Shown: positions 1 through 8,689, counted from the stretch's first letter. The stretch is 64,000 nt of DNA from Microcoleus sp. FACHB-831 (GCF_014695585.1 NZ_JACJON010000037.1:1-64000), one strand, 5' to 3'. Made by a program: numbers and translations. The notes: generated by a model from the sequence alone, not told the origin.

Positions 1-274
1 CGTTCATCGCGGCTGGAATCTCTTTTGTGAAGGAAAATGTCTCTTTTTATACAAAAATAGCCTTTTTATCTCCGTAATTTCCGATTGTGACAGTTGTGGG
101 TGCGGAATGTGGGTTATATCGAAAAAGAGCTGCACAGCGCTATTGGCAACGGTTTGAATAAAGCTCTGGGAGGGCTGGAAACAGTAAACCACATTAAAGC
201 ATTTCATCTTGGTTTAAATGTGAGAAATAGGCGATTTTACCCTAGTGACTATTAGCTTTTTAACAACGCCAAGT
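1..274. other. Left-edge intergenic sequence
   Basis: This is AT-rich sequence downstream of the WD40 gene. A 67-codon minus-strand frame (4-207) is open but has no ribosome binding site and no recognisable domain, so I do not call it a gene. I see no clear terminator for the WD40 gene here. Confidence 0.4.
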
Positions 275-3200
275 TTAAAGACAAATATCATCACAGATGT
301 TTCTATCGCTTTCACTAACATTAGGATTCGTTTTGAGATAATCACGAATCCAAAGGCAACCCTTTTTGAGTAAGTTATTCAGTTTCTCATCTAAATCTAA
401 AATTAAATCATCAGGATCAATATTCCACAATCTCACTGTTTTGTCAGAGCTAGCAGAAGCAATCCTTGAACCATCAGGGCTAAAACTTACTTCATTGACC
501 CGATCAGTATGTCCTTCTAGAGTTTGCAACAGCTTCCCCTCAACACTCCACAATCTCACAGTTTTATCAGCATCAGCAGAAGCAATCCTTTGACCATCAG
601 GGCTAAAACTTACTTCATTGATCTGGTCAGTATGTCCTTCTAGAGTTTGCAAGAGTTCTCCATTAACGCTCCATAATCTCACAGTTCTATCAGCACCAGC
701 AGAAGCAATCCTTTGACCATCAGGACTAAAACTTACTCCCCAAACCTGGTCAGTATGTCCTTCTAGGGTTCGTAATAGCTTCCCCTCAACGCTCCATAAT
801 CTCACTGTTTTATCAAAGCTAGCAGAAGCAATCCTCTGACCATCAGGACTAAAACTTACTCTCCAGACCCGATCAGTATGTCCTTCTAGGATCTGCAACA
901 GCTTCCCCTCAACACTCCACAATCTCACAGTTTTATCAGCACCAGCAGAAGCAATCCTTTGACCATCAGGGCTAAAACTTAGTCCCAAGACATAATCACT
1001 ATGTCCTTCTAGAGTTTGCAAGAGTTCTCCATCAACGCTCCATAATCTCACCGTTTTGTCAGAACTAGCAGAGGCAATCCTTTGACCATCAGGGCTACAA
1101 CTTACTCCCCACACCCGATCAGTATGTCCTTCTAGAGTTTGCAACAGCTTCCCCTCAACACTCCACAATCTCACCGTTTTGTCAGAACTAGCAGAGGCAA
1201 TCCTTTGACCATCAGGGCTACAACTTACTCCCCACACCCGATCACTATGTCCTTCTAGGATCTGCAACTGCTTCCCCTCAAAACTCCACAATCTCACCGT
1301 TTTGTCAGCACCAGCAGAGGCAATCCTTTGACCATCAGGGCTACAACTTACTCCATAGACCCGATCCGTATGTCCTTCTAGAGTTTGCAAGAGTTCTCCA
1401 TCAACACTCCACAATCTCACAGTTCTATCAGCACCAGCAGAAGCAATCCTCTGACCATCAGGGCTACAACTTACTCCATAGACCCGATCGGTATGTCCTT
1501 CTAGAGTTTGCAACAGCTTCCCCTCAACACTCCACAATCTCACCGTTTTGTCAGAACTAGCAGAGGCAATCCTTTGACCATCAGGGCTAAAACTTATTCC
1601 CAAGACATGACGACTATGTCCTTCTAGAGTTTGCAAGAGTTCTCCATCAATGCTCCATAATCTCACTGTTTTGTCAGCACTAGCAGAAACAATCCTTTGA
1701 CCATCAGGGCTAAAACTTATTCCCCAGACGTGATCAGTATGTCCTTCTAGGATTTGCAACTGCTTTCCCTCAACACTCCACAATCTTACTGTTCTGTCAA
1801 AACTAGCAGAAGCAATCCTTTGACCATCAGGGCTAAAACTTACTCCATAGACCCGATCACTATGTCCTTCTAGAGTTTGCAATAGCTTCCCCTCAAGGCT
1901 CCATAGTCTCACTGTTTTATCAGCACTAGCAGAAGCAATCCTTTGACCATCAGGGCTAAAACTTACTCTCAAGACCGCATCGATATGTCCTTCAAAAATA
2001 CTTAGAAGTTTGCCATCTGAGTTCCAAAGTTTGACAGTCCGATCGTCACTTACTGAAGCAATCATTGAACCATCTGGACTAAAAGCAACACCATTTACTT
2101 CTCTAGTGTACCCGAGCTGATTCTGTTCACTAATTTCATAGTTTCCTTGCTGTAGTCTTTCAATAACATTTCTTTTTAAATCCTCTGAAGGCTCCTGAAT
2201 ATTACGCAATTTGATGCCTGCTTTAACAGCAAACACTAAAGAACTTAATTGTTGTTTTAACTGTAATTCCTTTTGAGATAAATTCAATAACTCTTTAATT
2301 CGTTCGATATCTTGCTGTTCCTGAGACTGACGACTGGCTAGAATAAATTCTCTTTCTTTGGGATCTTGAATACATTCACTTTTTTGTTTTAACCAGTCTT
2401 GAGCTTCTACCAATAACGCTCCTCGTAGCAAAGCACCATTATCTTTAACGCTATTTTCCCATCTATCTTTTTCAGCGCGTAACCGATCTTGCCATTTCCG
2501 AAATTCCCGATCTTCTTCCATCCACTCGCGCAGACGCTCCCATCCTCTAATTAAAGCTTCATGGACTACTTCAACAGTCGGTTGTTTTTTGTCTTCATCG
2601 CGTCCTGTAACCACTAAACGAGCTTCTGCATTAGCTAACGTAGTAACTAACTCCCAATTTTCTGCCCCAATTTCTTCACGGGTAGCTATGCGACGAGTAT
2701 CATCGGTATTTTCGCCAAAACGCACTAATTGGGTAAAGATATGCTTAACTCTATTTTGCTCATCTTCCTTTAATTCCTGATAAATTTCTTCAGCATGATT
2801 AGCTAAGGCTTTCTCAACTCCGCCGATTTCATCATAAGCAGCGATTGTTAATTGACTATTACTTTGGTTTTGCCACAATTTTTCTAAGCAAAACTCTAGT
2901 AACGGTAACTCACCAGGGTTATTTTTAACTGCATCTAAGATTTTTGTTGTCAATCCATCCTGAATTTTAAGATTGACTTTTCGCGCGGGTTCTTCAATGG
3001 CTGCTTGTAATTCCTCTTGCTTCATTGCGAGGATAGTTTCTGGTTTCCATTTTTGCAATACTTCTCCTAAACGTTGATCCGCTATTGCGTGTCCATAAAA
3101 GTCTGCTCTGAGAGTAATTGCCAAAACAATATTAGGGGTCTTTGTTTCACGTTCTGTATTAATAACTTCTAGTAATTGAGATATAAAAATATTTCGTTCA

Positions 3201-3964
3201 TTTTTTTCGCTGCAAAGAGTATAGACTTCTTCAAATTGATCTACGAAAATCAGAAACCGATGCTTAGATTGATTTTCTTGCAAACTGACATCTAAAACAT
3301 CTTTTAGAGTTAATTCACCTGTTTTAAAATTGTTGGCGTATTTTTTAGCTTGAGTAATACATGCCAGTTTATCCATCTCTGGCTCTAACAATGATAACAG
3401 CTCATTAGCTAGTTGAAAGAAGGGATTATTTGTAGGTCTGAAAGTAATAAATTTCCATCCTCCCAGTTCCTCTAATTTAGGAATGAGTCCGGCAAAAACC
3501 ACTGAAGACTTACCGCTGCCAGAGTTACCAATCACAGCTAGGAAAGGTCGTTGTTGTACGGTATCCACTAAGGTTTTAGTAAATTTATCTCGCCCGCAGA
3601 AAAAGGCTGCATCTTCTTTTGTGAAAGGTGATAAGCCTTTATAGGGGCATATTTCAGGAATTACAGGCTTTTTAGTCAGTATAGAGGTATTAGACTGACC
3701 CTCTTGAGTCTTATCTGACTCTGTAGGGGTAACAGATAGTGCATCTGTCTCTATACCAGCGATCGCTTCCCAAGACACGTCTAGCACTTGGCAAATCTTA
3801 CGAAAGCTTTCTGAACTAATTTCTTTACCCGCAAAAAATGCTTGAACCGTTGTGCGAGATAGCTCTGCTGTGTCTGCTAACTCCGTCTTGCTTGAGAAGC
3901 GGCGCAAAGCTGTGTTGGCTTTTTGAAGACCATCTGAAGATGCCTTAAGCTTTACTCGTGCCAT
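275..3964 (-). CDS. nSTAND NTPase with N-terminal HTH and 14 WD40 repeats
   Basis: This 1229-residue protein is a predicted signalling or scaffold NTPase of the STAND class. Residues 1-70 look like the small helix-turn-helix domain found at the N-terminus of cyanobacterial conflict and signalling proteins. Residues about 105-500 form an nSTAND1-type NTPase: it opens with CPYKGLSPF, has a Walker A GNSGSGKSS near 146-154 and a Walker B FLIFVDQFEE near 237-246. A charged, coiled-coil-like linker follows. Fourteen WD40 repeats of 41 residues (about 607-1180) could make two seven-bladed propellers. A short acidic tail rich in Asp and Leu closes the protein. No Shine-Dalgarno precedes the ATG, but TATAAT lies on the minus strand at 3975-3980, so the transcript may be nearly leaderless. 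STAND proteins usually oligomerise after ligand sensing; the ligand here is unknown. Confidence 0.9.
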   Translation of the reverse strand: MARVKLKASSDGLQKANTALRRFSSKTELADTAELSRTTVQAFFAGKEISSESFRKICQVLDVSWEAIAGIETDALSVTPTESDKTQEGQSNTSILTKKPVIPEICPYKGLSPFTKEDAAFFCGRDKFTKTLVDTVQQRPFLAVIGNSGSGKSSVVFAGLIPKLEELGGWKFITFRPTNNPFFQLANELLSLLEPEMDKLACITQAKKYANNFKTGELTLKDVLDVSLQENQSKHRFLIFVDQFEEVYTLCSEKNERNIFISQLLEVINTERETKTPNIVLAITLRADFYGHAIADQRLGEVLQKWKPETILAMKQEELQAAIEEPARKVNLKIQDGLTTKILDAVKNNPGELPLLEFCLEKLWQNQSNSQLTIAAYDEIGGVEKALANHAEEIYQELKEDEQNRVKHIFTQLVRFGENTDDTRRIATREEIGAENWELVTTLANAEARLVVTGRDEDKKQPTVEVVHEALIRGWERLREWMEEDREFRKWQDRLRAEKDRWENSVKDNGALLRGALLVEAQDWLKQKSECIQDPKEREFILASRQSQEQQDIERIKELLNLSQKELQLKQQLSSLVFAVKAGIKLRNIQEPSEDLKRNVIERLQQGNYEISEQNQLGYTREVNGVAFSPDGSMIASVSDDRTVKLWNSDGKLLSIFEGHIDAVLRVSFSPDGQRIASASADKTVRLWSLEGKLLQTLEGHSDRVYGVSFSPDGQRIASASFDRTVRLWSVEGKQLQILEGHTDHVWGISFSPDGQRIVSASADKTVRLWSIDGELLQTLEGHSRHVLGISFSPDGQRIASASSDKTVRLWSVEGKLLQTLEGHTDRVYGVSCSPDGQRIASAGADRTVRLWSVDGELLQTLEGHTDRVYGVSCSPDGQRIASAGADKTVRLWSFEGKQLQILEGHSDRVWGVSCSPDGQRIASASSDKTVRLWSVEGKLLQTLEGHTDRVWGVSCSPDGQRIASASSDKTVRLWSVDGELLQTLEGHSDYVLGLSFSPDGQRIASAGADKTVRLWSVEGKLLQILEGHTDRVWRVSFSPDGQRIASASFDKTVRLWSVEGKLLRTLEGHTDQVWGVSFSPDGQRIASAGADRTVRLWSVNGELLQTLEGHTDQINEVSFSPDGQRIASADADKTVRLWSVEGKLLQTLEGHTDRVNEVSFSPDGSRIASASSDKTVRLWNIDPDDLILDLDEKLNNLLKKGCLWIRDYLKTNPNVSESDRNICDDICL
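425..2130 (-). repeat. 14 tandem 123-bp WD40-coding repeats
   Basis: The repeat period is 123 bp (41 codons), with very high nucleotide identity between units. Variant words mark blocks: four consecutive repeats (numbers 6 to 9) read VSCSPDG while nearly all others read VSFSPDG, and alternating VEGKLLQ and VDGELLQ linkers recur. This pattern points to recent block duplication or gene conversion. Confidence 0.9.
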
Positions 3965-4110
3965 TTTGCAGTTGATTATAAGTGATTTTATTTAGCTGAA
4001 CACAAGTTGAACAGTCAGCATACAAAAATTCTACACTAACAAACCTTTGCCTAGTCAGCGGTTCAGAAATTTAAGCTGACAATTTAAGAGTCCACCAAGA
4101 AATAACTCTA

Positions 4111-4293
4111 ATGACCTCTGACACATCTCCGAATGCTTTGCCGCAAGACAGCAGCGCCGTTGACTTGGAAAATACCAAAGTGATGGCGCTTCTTGCCGAA
4201 ATTGAAGACCTAAAAGCTTGCTTTCAGCAGATCTTATTGAAAGAGAAAAACGACTACGACTCTCTCAATAAGTCTTATGGCGGTACTGACTGA
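4111..4293 (+). CDS. Small hypothetical protein (60 aa)
   Basis: I do not recognise this protein. It is acidic and mostly helical, with a heptad-like middle (VMALLAEIEDLKACFQQI) that could form a short coiled coil. The ribosome binding site is weak. It lies 22 bp upstream of the next small gene on the same strand and is divergent from the nSTAND-WD40 gene, so it may be the first gene of a small operon (4111-5267). A chance frame is possible, but the spacing and direction favour a gene. Confidence 0.45.
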   Translation: MTSDTSPNALPQDSSAVDLENTKVMALLAEIEDLKACFQQILLKEKNDYDSLNKSYGGTD

Positions 4294-4314
4294 TTAATAG
4301 GAGACCTTAACATT

Positions 4315-4608
4315 ATGCGCTCTAAATGTCCCTTTCTCACGACTCATCCTCATCTTAATCCGCCCCCTTGTCAATGGATAGAGATCGACACAGAAAACTC
4401 GCCCAAAGAAAAACTTTTCTGCTGCAAATGCTGTTCTCAAATTAACAAAGTTGACCTAGAAGAAGTTTTGGAGGAAGAAGTACAAGGCTCAAGGGTAATT
4501 ACGATTTTAGGAATCTTCTTCATTGTGCTGGGGATTATCCTTACAACCCAACCTCAACAAGTCCACTCTCCCAACCCCGAAGAAACTTATTCCCAACAGC
4601 ACAAATAA
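4315..4608 (+). CDS. Small Cys-rich single-pass membrane protein
   Basis: This 97-residue protein begins 22 bp after the previous small gene, with a good ribosome binding site (AGGAG, about 10 bases before the ATG). The N-terminal half carries several cysteines, including CCKCC near residue 40, which could bind metal. An acidic stretch (DLEEVLEEE) follows, then one hydrophobic segment (VITILGIFFIVLGIILTT, about residues 62-80) and a short polar tail. A tail-anchored membrane protein with a cytoplasmic Cys motif is the simplest reading. I do not recognise the family. Confidence 0.6.
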   Translation: MRSKCPFLTTHPHLNPPPCQWIEIDTENSPKEKLFCCKCCSQINKVDLEEVLEEEVQGSRVITILGIFFIVLGIILTTQPQQVHSPNPEETYSQQHK

Positions 4609-4617
4609 GACGTATTG

Positions 4618-4682
4618 AGAAACCGGGCTTTTCTTTGTAAAACTATCAAATACACTAACGAATTTAAAGGAACCCGGTTTCT
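4618..4682. repeat. Inverted repeat AGAAACCGGG / CCCGGTTTCT
   Basis: Perfect 10-bp arms lie at 4618-4627 and 4673-4682 around a 45-base loop, between two small genes. The arms resemble the AGAAACCGGGTTTCT word that I recall as abundant in some filamentous cyanobacteria. It may be a dispersed repeat or a weak terminator. Confidence 0.5.
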
Positions 4683-4742
4683 TTCTTATCCCACAACAAA
4701 ATTCTTGGTTTTGCACAAAAAATGATCTTAGGAGAAAGAACC

Positions 4743-5267
4743 ATGTTAAAAACTGCTTCAAATTCCTCAGCTATCATGCTTGTAAAATTAACAACTTTTC
4801 GCATATCCACGATCACTTTCGCCTATCTTTTGGCTTGTGTTATCATCTATTCCTTAATCTATCCAATTTGCAATTTCCTCTATTGTCTTGATGACACATC
4901 CTTCTCGCTTCTCTCTCAGTCCTGGTTTCCGCGTACCAAGTTTCTTGGTTTAATTCGCTGGGCTTACAATTGGGAGGTCAAAGGATTATCCTTTATTTAC
5001 AGGAAAATGACCAATGAAGGCAAAACTACCGAAGAAATTGCTGTTGTACTTTATAACCTACGCATAGAAAAACGAGAAAAATATCAGCTTGTCACTCCTA
5101 CCAAAGAACGTCAGGAAATTTATAACCGAAATTTAGCTCTGTATAAAGATCGTATTGCGCCCACCCTCGACTATTTACGAACAGTTAAAGCCTATACCTG
5201 GGAAGAAATTGCGGCCAAAGCAATGACACCGGATAAAGAGACAAACAAAAGATTTGGTGTAAAATAA
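4743..5267 (+). CDS. Hypothetical membrane-anchored protein (174 aa)
   Basis: I start this gene at the ATG at 4743 because AGGAG sits 9 bases before it; an in-frame ATG at 4722 lacks such a site. A hydrophobic N-terminal region (residues about 15-50, containing ITFAYLLACVIIYSLIYPI) gives one or two membrane segments. The rest is polar and rich in Lys, Glu and Tyr (for example TNEGKTTEEIAVVLYNLRI and LDYLRTVKAYTWEEIAAKA), resembling a helical cytoplasmic domain. I do not recognise the family. It is co-directional with the two upstream small genes and is followed by a hairpin. Confidence 0.6.
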   Translation: MLKTASNSSAIMLVKLTTFRISTITFAYLLACVIIYSLIYPICNFLYCLDDTSFSLLSQSWFPRTKFLGLIRWAYNWEVKGLSFIYRKMTNEGKTTEEIAVVLYNLRIEKREKYQLVTPTKERQEIYNRNLALYKDRIAPTLDYLRTVKAYTWEEIAAKAMTPDKETNKRFGVK

Positions 5268-5272
5268 CCCGT

Positions 5273-5299
5273 AGGGGACACGCCTCTTTCGTGTCCTCT
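5273..5299 (+). terminator. Hairpin after small gene cluster
   Basis: AGGGGACACG pairs with CGTGTCCTCT (one G-U pair) six bases after the stop codon at 5267. The T-run is weak, so termination efficiency is uncertain. Confidence 0.5.
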
Positions 5300-5352
5300 T
5301 CTCGTAAATCCCCTGATAACCGTTATTTATCTCCATTTGCAGAGGAGAAACA

Positions 5353-5646
5353 ATGAAGATTAGGCAAATTCCCCATTACACCAAACCCGATGAATCAATA
5401 ATTATTATCGATGAAGCCGAAACAGATTCATTTTTGTCTGATTTAGAAGCCGATTTAATCGCTGATTTTAATGCGACTAAAACCCAAGAGATCGTAGGAT
5501 TCGATCAAATTTATATCGACCTACAGATTGAGGGGAGCATAGTCACTTTAGCTTATGATAGTATGGCAGGGCTTTCTCTGGAATGTACTGATAAGATTCT
5601 CAGAGAAAAGATTATTACATATTTGAAAAATCTATTACATATTTAG
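5353..5646 (+). CDS. Small acidic hypothetical protein (97 aa)
   Basis: The gene has a strong ribosome binding site (AGAGGAGA, 5 bases before the ATG). The protein is acidic and mixed alpha/beta, with a repeated-strand look (IIIIDEAETDSFLSDLEADL, then YIDLQIEGSIVTLAYDSMAG). It has no signal peptide or membrane segment. I do not recognise the family. It is the fourth small plus-strand gene in a row, but a hairpin separates it from the first three, and it converges on asnS. Confidence 0.6.
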   Translation: MKIRQIPHYTKPDESIIIIDEAETDSFLSDLEADLIADFNATKTQEIVGFDQIYIDLQIEGSIVTLAYDSMAGLSLECTDKILREKIITYLKNLLHI

Positions 5647-5698
5647 AAATTTTTCTGGTGTTGATAACTCTTTATTGAAACGCAAACTTGTAGAAATT

Positions 5699-5719
5699 AG
5701 GGCTGGCATTGCCAGCCCT
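5699..5719. terminator. Hairpin between convergent genes
   Basis: AGGGCTGGC and GCCAGCCCT form a perfect 9-bp stem with a three-base loop, between the stop codons of the small plus-strand gene (5646) and asnS (5726). There is no long T-run on either side, but the position fits a shared bidirectional terminator. Confidence 0.55.
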
Positions 5720-5725
5720 ACTAAT

Positions 5726-7117
5726 TTAAAACTCTACAGTCAAAGGCGCACGCGGGAATGGAATCACATCGCGAATATTCCCCATCCCTGTCATAAATTG
5801 CACTAGCCTTTCAAACCCCAAACCAAAACCAGCGTGCGGTACAGTTCCATATCGGCGTAAATCCAAATACCACCAATAATCTTCTGAATTTAACCCTTGA
5901 GCTTTAATTCTGCGCTCTAGTACATCAAGACGTTCTTCGCGCTGCGATCCCCCAATAATTTCCCCAATTTTGGGAGCTAAGATATCCATAGCGCGAACTG
6001 TCTTCTCATCATCGTTCAAACGCATATAAAAAGCTTTAATCTCTGTGGGGTAATCAGTGAGAATGACGGGCTTTTTGAATACTTCTTCAGCTAGATAGCG
6101 CTCGTGTTCTGACTGCAAATCTAAGCCCCATTTGACAGGATATTGAAATTGCTTGTCTGCTTTTTCCAAAAGCGCGATCGCATCTGTATATGTCAAGCGC
6201 TCAAACTGATTATTGATAATATTATCAGCCGTAGCCAAGACTGACTTATCAATCCGCTCATTGAAAAATGCCATATCTTCCGGGCAAGTTTCCATCACGT
6301 ACTTGAAAACGTGCTTGAGGAAAGCTTCTGCTAAATCCATATCACCTTGCAAGTCGCAGAAAGCCATCTCTGGCTCTACCATCCAAAACTCTGCTAAGTG
6401 ACGCGAAGTGTTAGAATTCTCTGCACGGAAAGTAGGGCCAAATGTGTAGACATTGCTAAAAGCCATCGCCATAACTTCGGCTTCCAACTGTCCGCTTACT
6501 GTTAAATAAGCTGGCTTGCCAAAAAAGTCTTTACTATAATCTACTTCTTTAGCTTCTGTCAGGGGAACATCCTTTAAATTGAAGCTGGTGACGGCGAACA
6601 TTTCCCCTGCACCTTCGCAGTCGCTAGCGGAGATAATGGGGGTGTGAATCCATAAGAAACCGCGTTCTTGAAAGAATTGGTGGATAGCGCGGGCACAAGC
6701 ATTCCGTACTCGAAATACTGCGCCAAACGAGTTGGTGCGCGATCGCAAATGCCCGATCTCGCGCAAAAATTCAAACGAGTGTCCTTTCTTTTGCAGCGGA
6801 TATGTCTTTGGATCTGCGTCCCCGTATACTGTCACATTTGACGCTTGTAACTCAATCCGCTGCCCTTTTCCAGGAGAAGCCACTAAAATACCAGCAACTT
6901 CGAGAGAAGCACCAGTATTTAACTGCTTGATTACCTCAGCATAGTTTGGCATATCTGCATTCAATACCACTTGGAGGTTAGCCAAAGATGAGCCATCGTT
7001 TACTTCCAAAAAGGCAAATCCCTTGGATTCCCGTCTCGTGCGTACCCAGCCTTTGATCGCTATCTGCTCATCAGGCTGCCCACTCCGCAAGATTTCTGCA
7101 ATGCGTCGGTTTACCAT
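5726..7117 (-). CDS. asnS: Asparaginyl-tRNA synthetase
   Basis: AsnRS charges tRNA-Asn with asparagine in the cytoplasm. The 463-residue length is normal for the bacterial class IIb enzyme. The N-terminal OB-fold anticodon-binding domain (about 1-120; [16 protein letters not shown]) is followed by the class II catalytic core. Motif 2 is the [16 protein letters not shown] region and motif 3 is the [12 protein letters not shown] region near the C-terminus. The protein ends in the usual [10 protein letters not shown]-type sequence. It stands alone, with hypothetical genes on both sides. Assignment as AsnRS rather than AspRS rests on the overall motif pattern and the compact length, since AspRS carries a large insertion. 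Confidence 0.97.
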   Translation of the reverse strand: MVNRRIAEILRSGQPDEQIAIKGWVRTRRESKGFAFLEVNDGSSLANLQVVLNADMPNYAEVIKQLNTGASLEVAGILVASPGKGQRIELQASNVTVYGDADPKTYPLQKKGHSFEFLREIGHLRSRTNSFGAVFRVRNACARAIHQFFQERGFLWIHTPIISASDCEGAGEMFAVTSFNLKDVPLTEAKEVDYSKDFFGKPAYLTVSGQLEAEVMAMAFSNVYTFGPTFRAENSNTSRHLAEFWMVEPEMAFCDLQGDMDLAEAFLKHVFKYVMETCPEDMAFFNERIDKSVLATADNIINNQFERLTYTDAIALLEKADKQFQYPVKWGLDLQSEHERYLAEEVFKKPVILTDYPTEIKAFYMRLNDDEKTVRAMDILAPKIGEIIGGSQREERLDVLERRIKAQGLNSEDYWWYLDLRRYGTVPHAGFGLGFERLVQFMTGMGNIRDVIPFPRAPLTVEF

Positions 7118-7222
7118 GTTGTTATCCGAGAACTAAACTACTTATTCCAAAACAAATACTGACAAACGCCGAATTATCTGCGTTCTGGTTAAACTGCTGC
7201 CATAGCCGTTCGTTCTACCGTA

Positions 7223-7591
7223 CTAGCCAGCGCAGGACTTTAATATCCAGCCTACAACAATGCCAATTCCTCCAAAGCGGACGGCTAGCCAAAAAGGTTC
7301 TTTCAAGCTCTCGATACTAAACAGACGGCTTTCCAGGTTGAGTTCTATAGTTTCTAGCTCTTTGTTGATTCGCGTCAACTCGGCTTTAAGTTGCTGGGAT
7401 CGCGTTCTGCGTAAGTCTATCTGTATTTCGTCTAAACGCTGTTTGAGTTCAAATTGACGCTGCCGATCCTGCTGCACTTGGGCATAACGTTCTTTGAGGG
7501 CAATCAGTGCTTCTTCGACTTCTGCGATCGCTTGCTCAAATTCTGCTTCATCCTGTGGCGGTGGCGGAGACGGTTCGATTGGAGGGGTCAT
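7223..7591 (-). CDS. Conserved coiled-coil protein with C-terminal membrane anchor
   Basis: This 122-residue protein starts with a Pro-rich acidic leader (PPIEPSPPPP), followed by a long, highly charged heptad region (about 20-95) typical of a coiled coil. It ends with one hydrophobic segment (FWLAVRFGGIGIVVGWIL), suggesting a tail anchor. I recall this architecture from cyanobacterial genomes as a protein of unknown function. It is divergent from the gene at 7632, with about 40 bp between the two starts. Confidence 0.7.
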   Translation of the reverse strand: MTPPIEPSPPPPQDEAEFEQAIAEVEEALIALKERYAQVQQDRQRQFELKQRLDEIQIDLRRTRSQQLKAELTRINKELETIELNLESRLFSIESLKEPFWLAVRFGGIGIVVGWILKSCAG

Positions 7592-7631
7592 GCAGTAGAT
7601 TAAAGATAATAAATGCGCGTTTGCCTACAGT

Positions 7632-7916
7632 ATGCCCGAACCAACTCAGCTTTCTAAAACAGAGAATTTCTCGGATTTGACTACCCTGGAATTAGCTCAA
7701 GCTTTAGCACAACGCCTGGCGATTGCGCCCAATGATTGGCATCGCCTAAAGTCTAATCGCAAATCTCGTGCTGGCGAACAAGCCGCCGCTGCACTTGTAT
7801 TTCTCCTGAAAGATCAACCAGAAGAAGCGATCGCCCGATTCAACATGGCAACTGGATGGCTAGACAAATCTATTTCTGCGCCTCCGTGCCCAACTCACGG
7901 ACACCGAAGTAATTAA
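7632..7916 (+). CDS. Conserved cyanobacterial hypothetical protein
   Basis: This is a 94-residue protein with a helical core (LTTLELAQALAQRLAIAPND, then SRAGEQAAAALVFLLKDQ) that resembles a small cyanobacterial family of unknown function, possibly DUF6439; I cannot confirm the family name. It has no signal or membrane segment. Its 3' end overlaps the end of the convergent anti-sigma-like gene by 4 bp (7913-7916). The last 15 residues, after GWLDKS, look less conserved in character and may reflect drift at the overlapping end. Confidence 0.7.
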   Translation: MPEPTQLSKTENFSDLTTLELAQALAQRLAIAPNDWHRLKSNRKSRAGEQAAAALVFLLKDQPEEAIARFNMATGWLDKSISAPPCPTHGHRSN

Positions 7917-8365
7917 TGCAATAGGGGATGCCGCCTTTTACCGCTCCCCACCTGTTTGCAAAGTCTTAATTCTGTCCCTTGAGAATTCCACTGTACTTGA
8001 TCGAAGATTTGGTGGAGGATACACATACCTCTGCCACTTTCCGCCTCTTCGTGTGGTAGATATTCTGTCGGATCGAGATTGCTGTCGCGCTTTGGACAAA
8101 AGCCCTCACCTTCGTCTGAAATTATCCACCAATAATGCCCCTCTACTTGCGAGAAGCGCACAACCACAGTCTTACAAGGATCGAGTTTATTGCCGTGTTT
8201 CGCTGCATTAACTAAGGCTTCTTGCAGCCCTAGTCTTAGTTCCGCTTGCCATTTATCTGGAATCTTTGCAAGCAGCAAATCCAGGATGGGACATAGGTAC
8301 AGGGTAGAAGCGAAGCGAATAGTGCCTAAATCCCTTGCAACTGGACGCTGTGAGATAGCAATCAC
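7913..8365 (-). CDS. Anti-sigma-factor-like serine/threonine kinase (HATPase)
   Basis: This 150-residue protein is a single GHKL ATPase domain of the RsbW/SpoIIAB type, which bind ATP and either phosphorylate an antagonist or sequester a sigma factor. The N-box is EALVNAAKHGN, the G1 box DEGEGF and the G2 box GRGMCIL, all in the expected order. It starts at a GTG with AGAGG 8 bases upstream. No sigma factor or STAS antagonist gene is adjacent, so the partner is unknown. It is divergent from the newly noted small gene at 8477 and shares the intergenic region with it. Confidence 0.85.
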   Translation of the reverse strand: MIAISQRPVARDLGTIRFASTLYLCPILDLLLAKIPDKWQAELRLGLQEALVNAAKHGNKLDPCKTVVVRFSQVEGHYWWIISDEGEGFCPKRDSNLDPTEYLPHEEAESGRGMCILHQIFDQVQWNSQGTELRLCKQVGSGKRRHPLLH

Positions 8366-8439
8366 GCAAAAAACCTCTAGCTTTAATTCAGTAGACTTTA
8401 TAACTCTCCCAGGCTAAGCCGCCTTGGGTTTCTTGGTAT

Positions 8440-8482
8440 CATCATCTCTACCCCATACTTTGGGGATCGTGTCTAGATGATG
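8440..8482 (+). promoter_or_regulatory. Hairpin covering the start of the small gene
   Basis: CATCATCT (8440-8447) is the exact complement of AGATGATG (8475-8482), which contains the tandem ATG starts. Inside it, CCCC (8451-8454) pairs with GGGG (8462-8465), part of the only plausible ribosome binding site. The fold would hide both the binding site and the start codon. A second hairpin (CCCAGGC.../...GCCTTGGG, 8408-8428) lies just upstream. Confidence 0.5.
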
Positions 8483-8656
8483 TCCAGGCAACCTTTGCGC
8501 CTACTTAACTTAACAAGAGTTAATTCCCGCTGGTTCCACGATACTCTCACTTTATGTTGGGAGGACAGCGACTGCCTTTTCCGTTGGACTGCTTCACCAG
8601 AAGACGGTATGGCATCTTTGAAGGCTTTCCGACGGTTAGCGACAAACGGGCGCTAG
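8477..8656 (+). CDS. Small protein of 59 aa, below usual length cut-offs
   Basis: This frame was read directly from the sequence. It opens at ATG ATG (8477/8480), immediately after an in-frame TAG, and runs to TAG at 8654-8656. The product starts MMSRQPLRLLNLTRVNSRW and ends LKAFRRLATNGR. Its middle is rich in Trp, Cys, Asp and Glu (TLCWEDSDCLFRWTASPEDG), and the whole looks like a folded small protein rather than random sequence. I do not recognise it. A hairpin at 8670-8689 follows the stop and another masks the start. It is divergent from the anti-sigma-like gene, which may hint at a shared stress role; that is inference. Confidence 0.6.
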   Translation: MMSRQPLRLLNLTRVNSRWFHDTLTLCWEDSDCLFRWTASPEDGMASLKAFRRLATNGR

Positions 8657-8669
8657 CTTTTAACTTCTA

Positions 8670-8689
8670 TTGGGTGTAATTTTACCCAA
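8670..8689 (+). terminator. Hairpin after the 59-aa gene
   Basis: TTGGGT and ACCCAA form a 6-bp stem around an 8-base AT-rich loop, 14 bases after the stop codon. No strong T-run follows. The sequence from here to 8789 shows nothing else I can name. Confidence 0.4.

Noticed and set aside
4-207. 67-codon minus-strand frame at the left edge
   Set aside because: It has no ribosome binding site and no recognisable domain; position and composition fit chance.
425-2130. CRISPR-like periodic repeats
   Set aside because: The 123-bp period is in frame and encodes WD40 repeats; there are no unique spacers.
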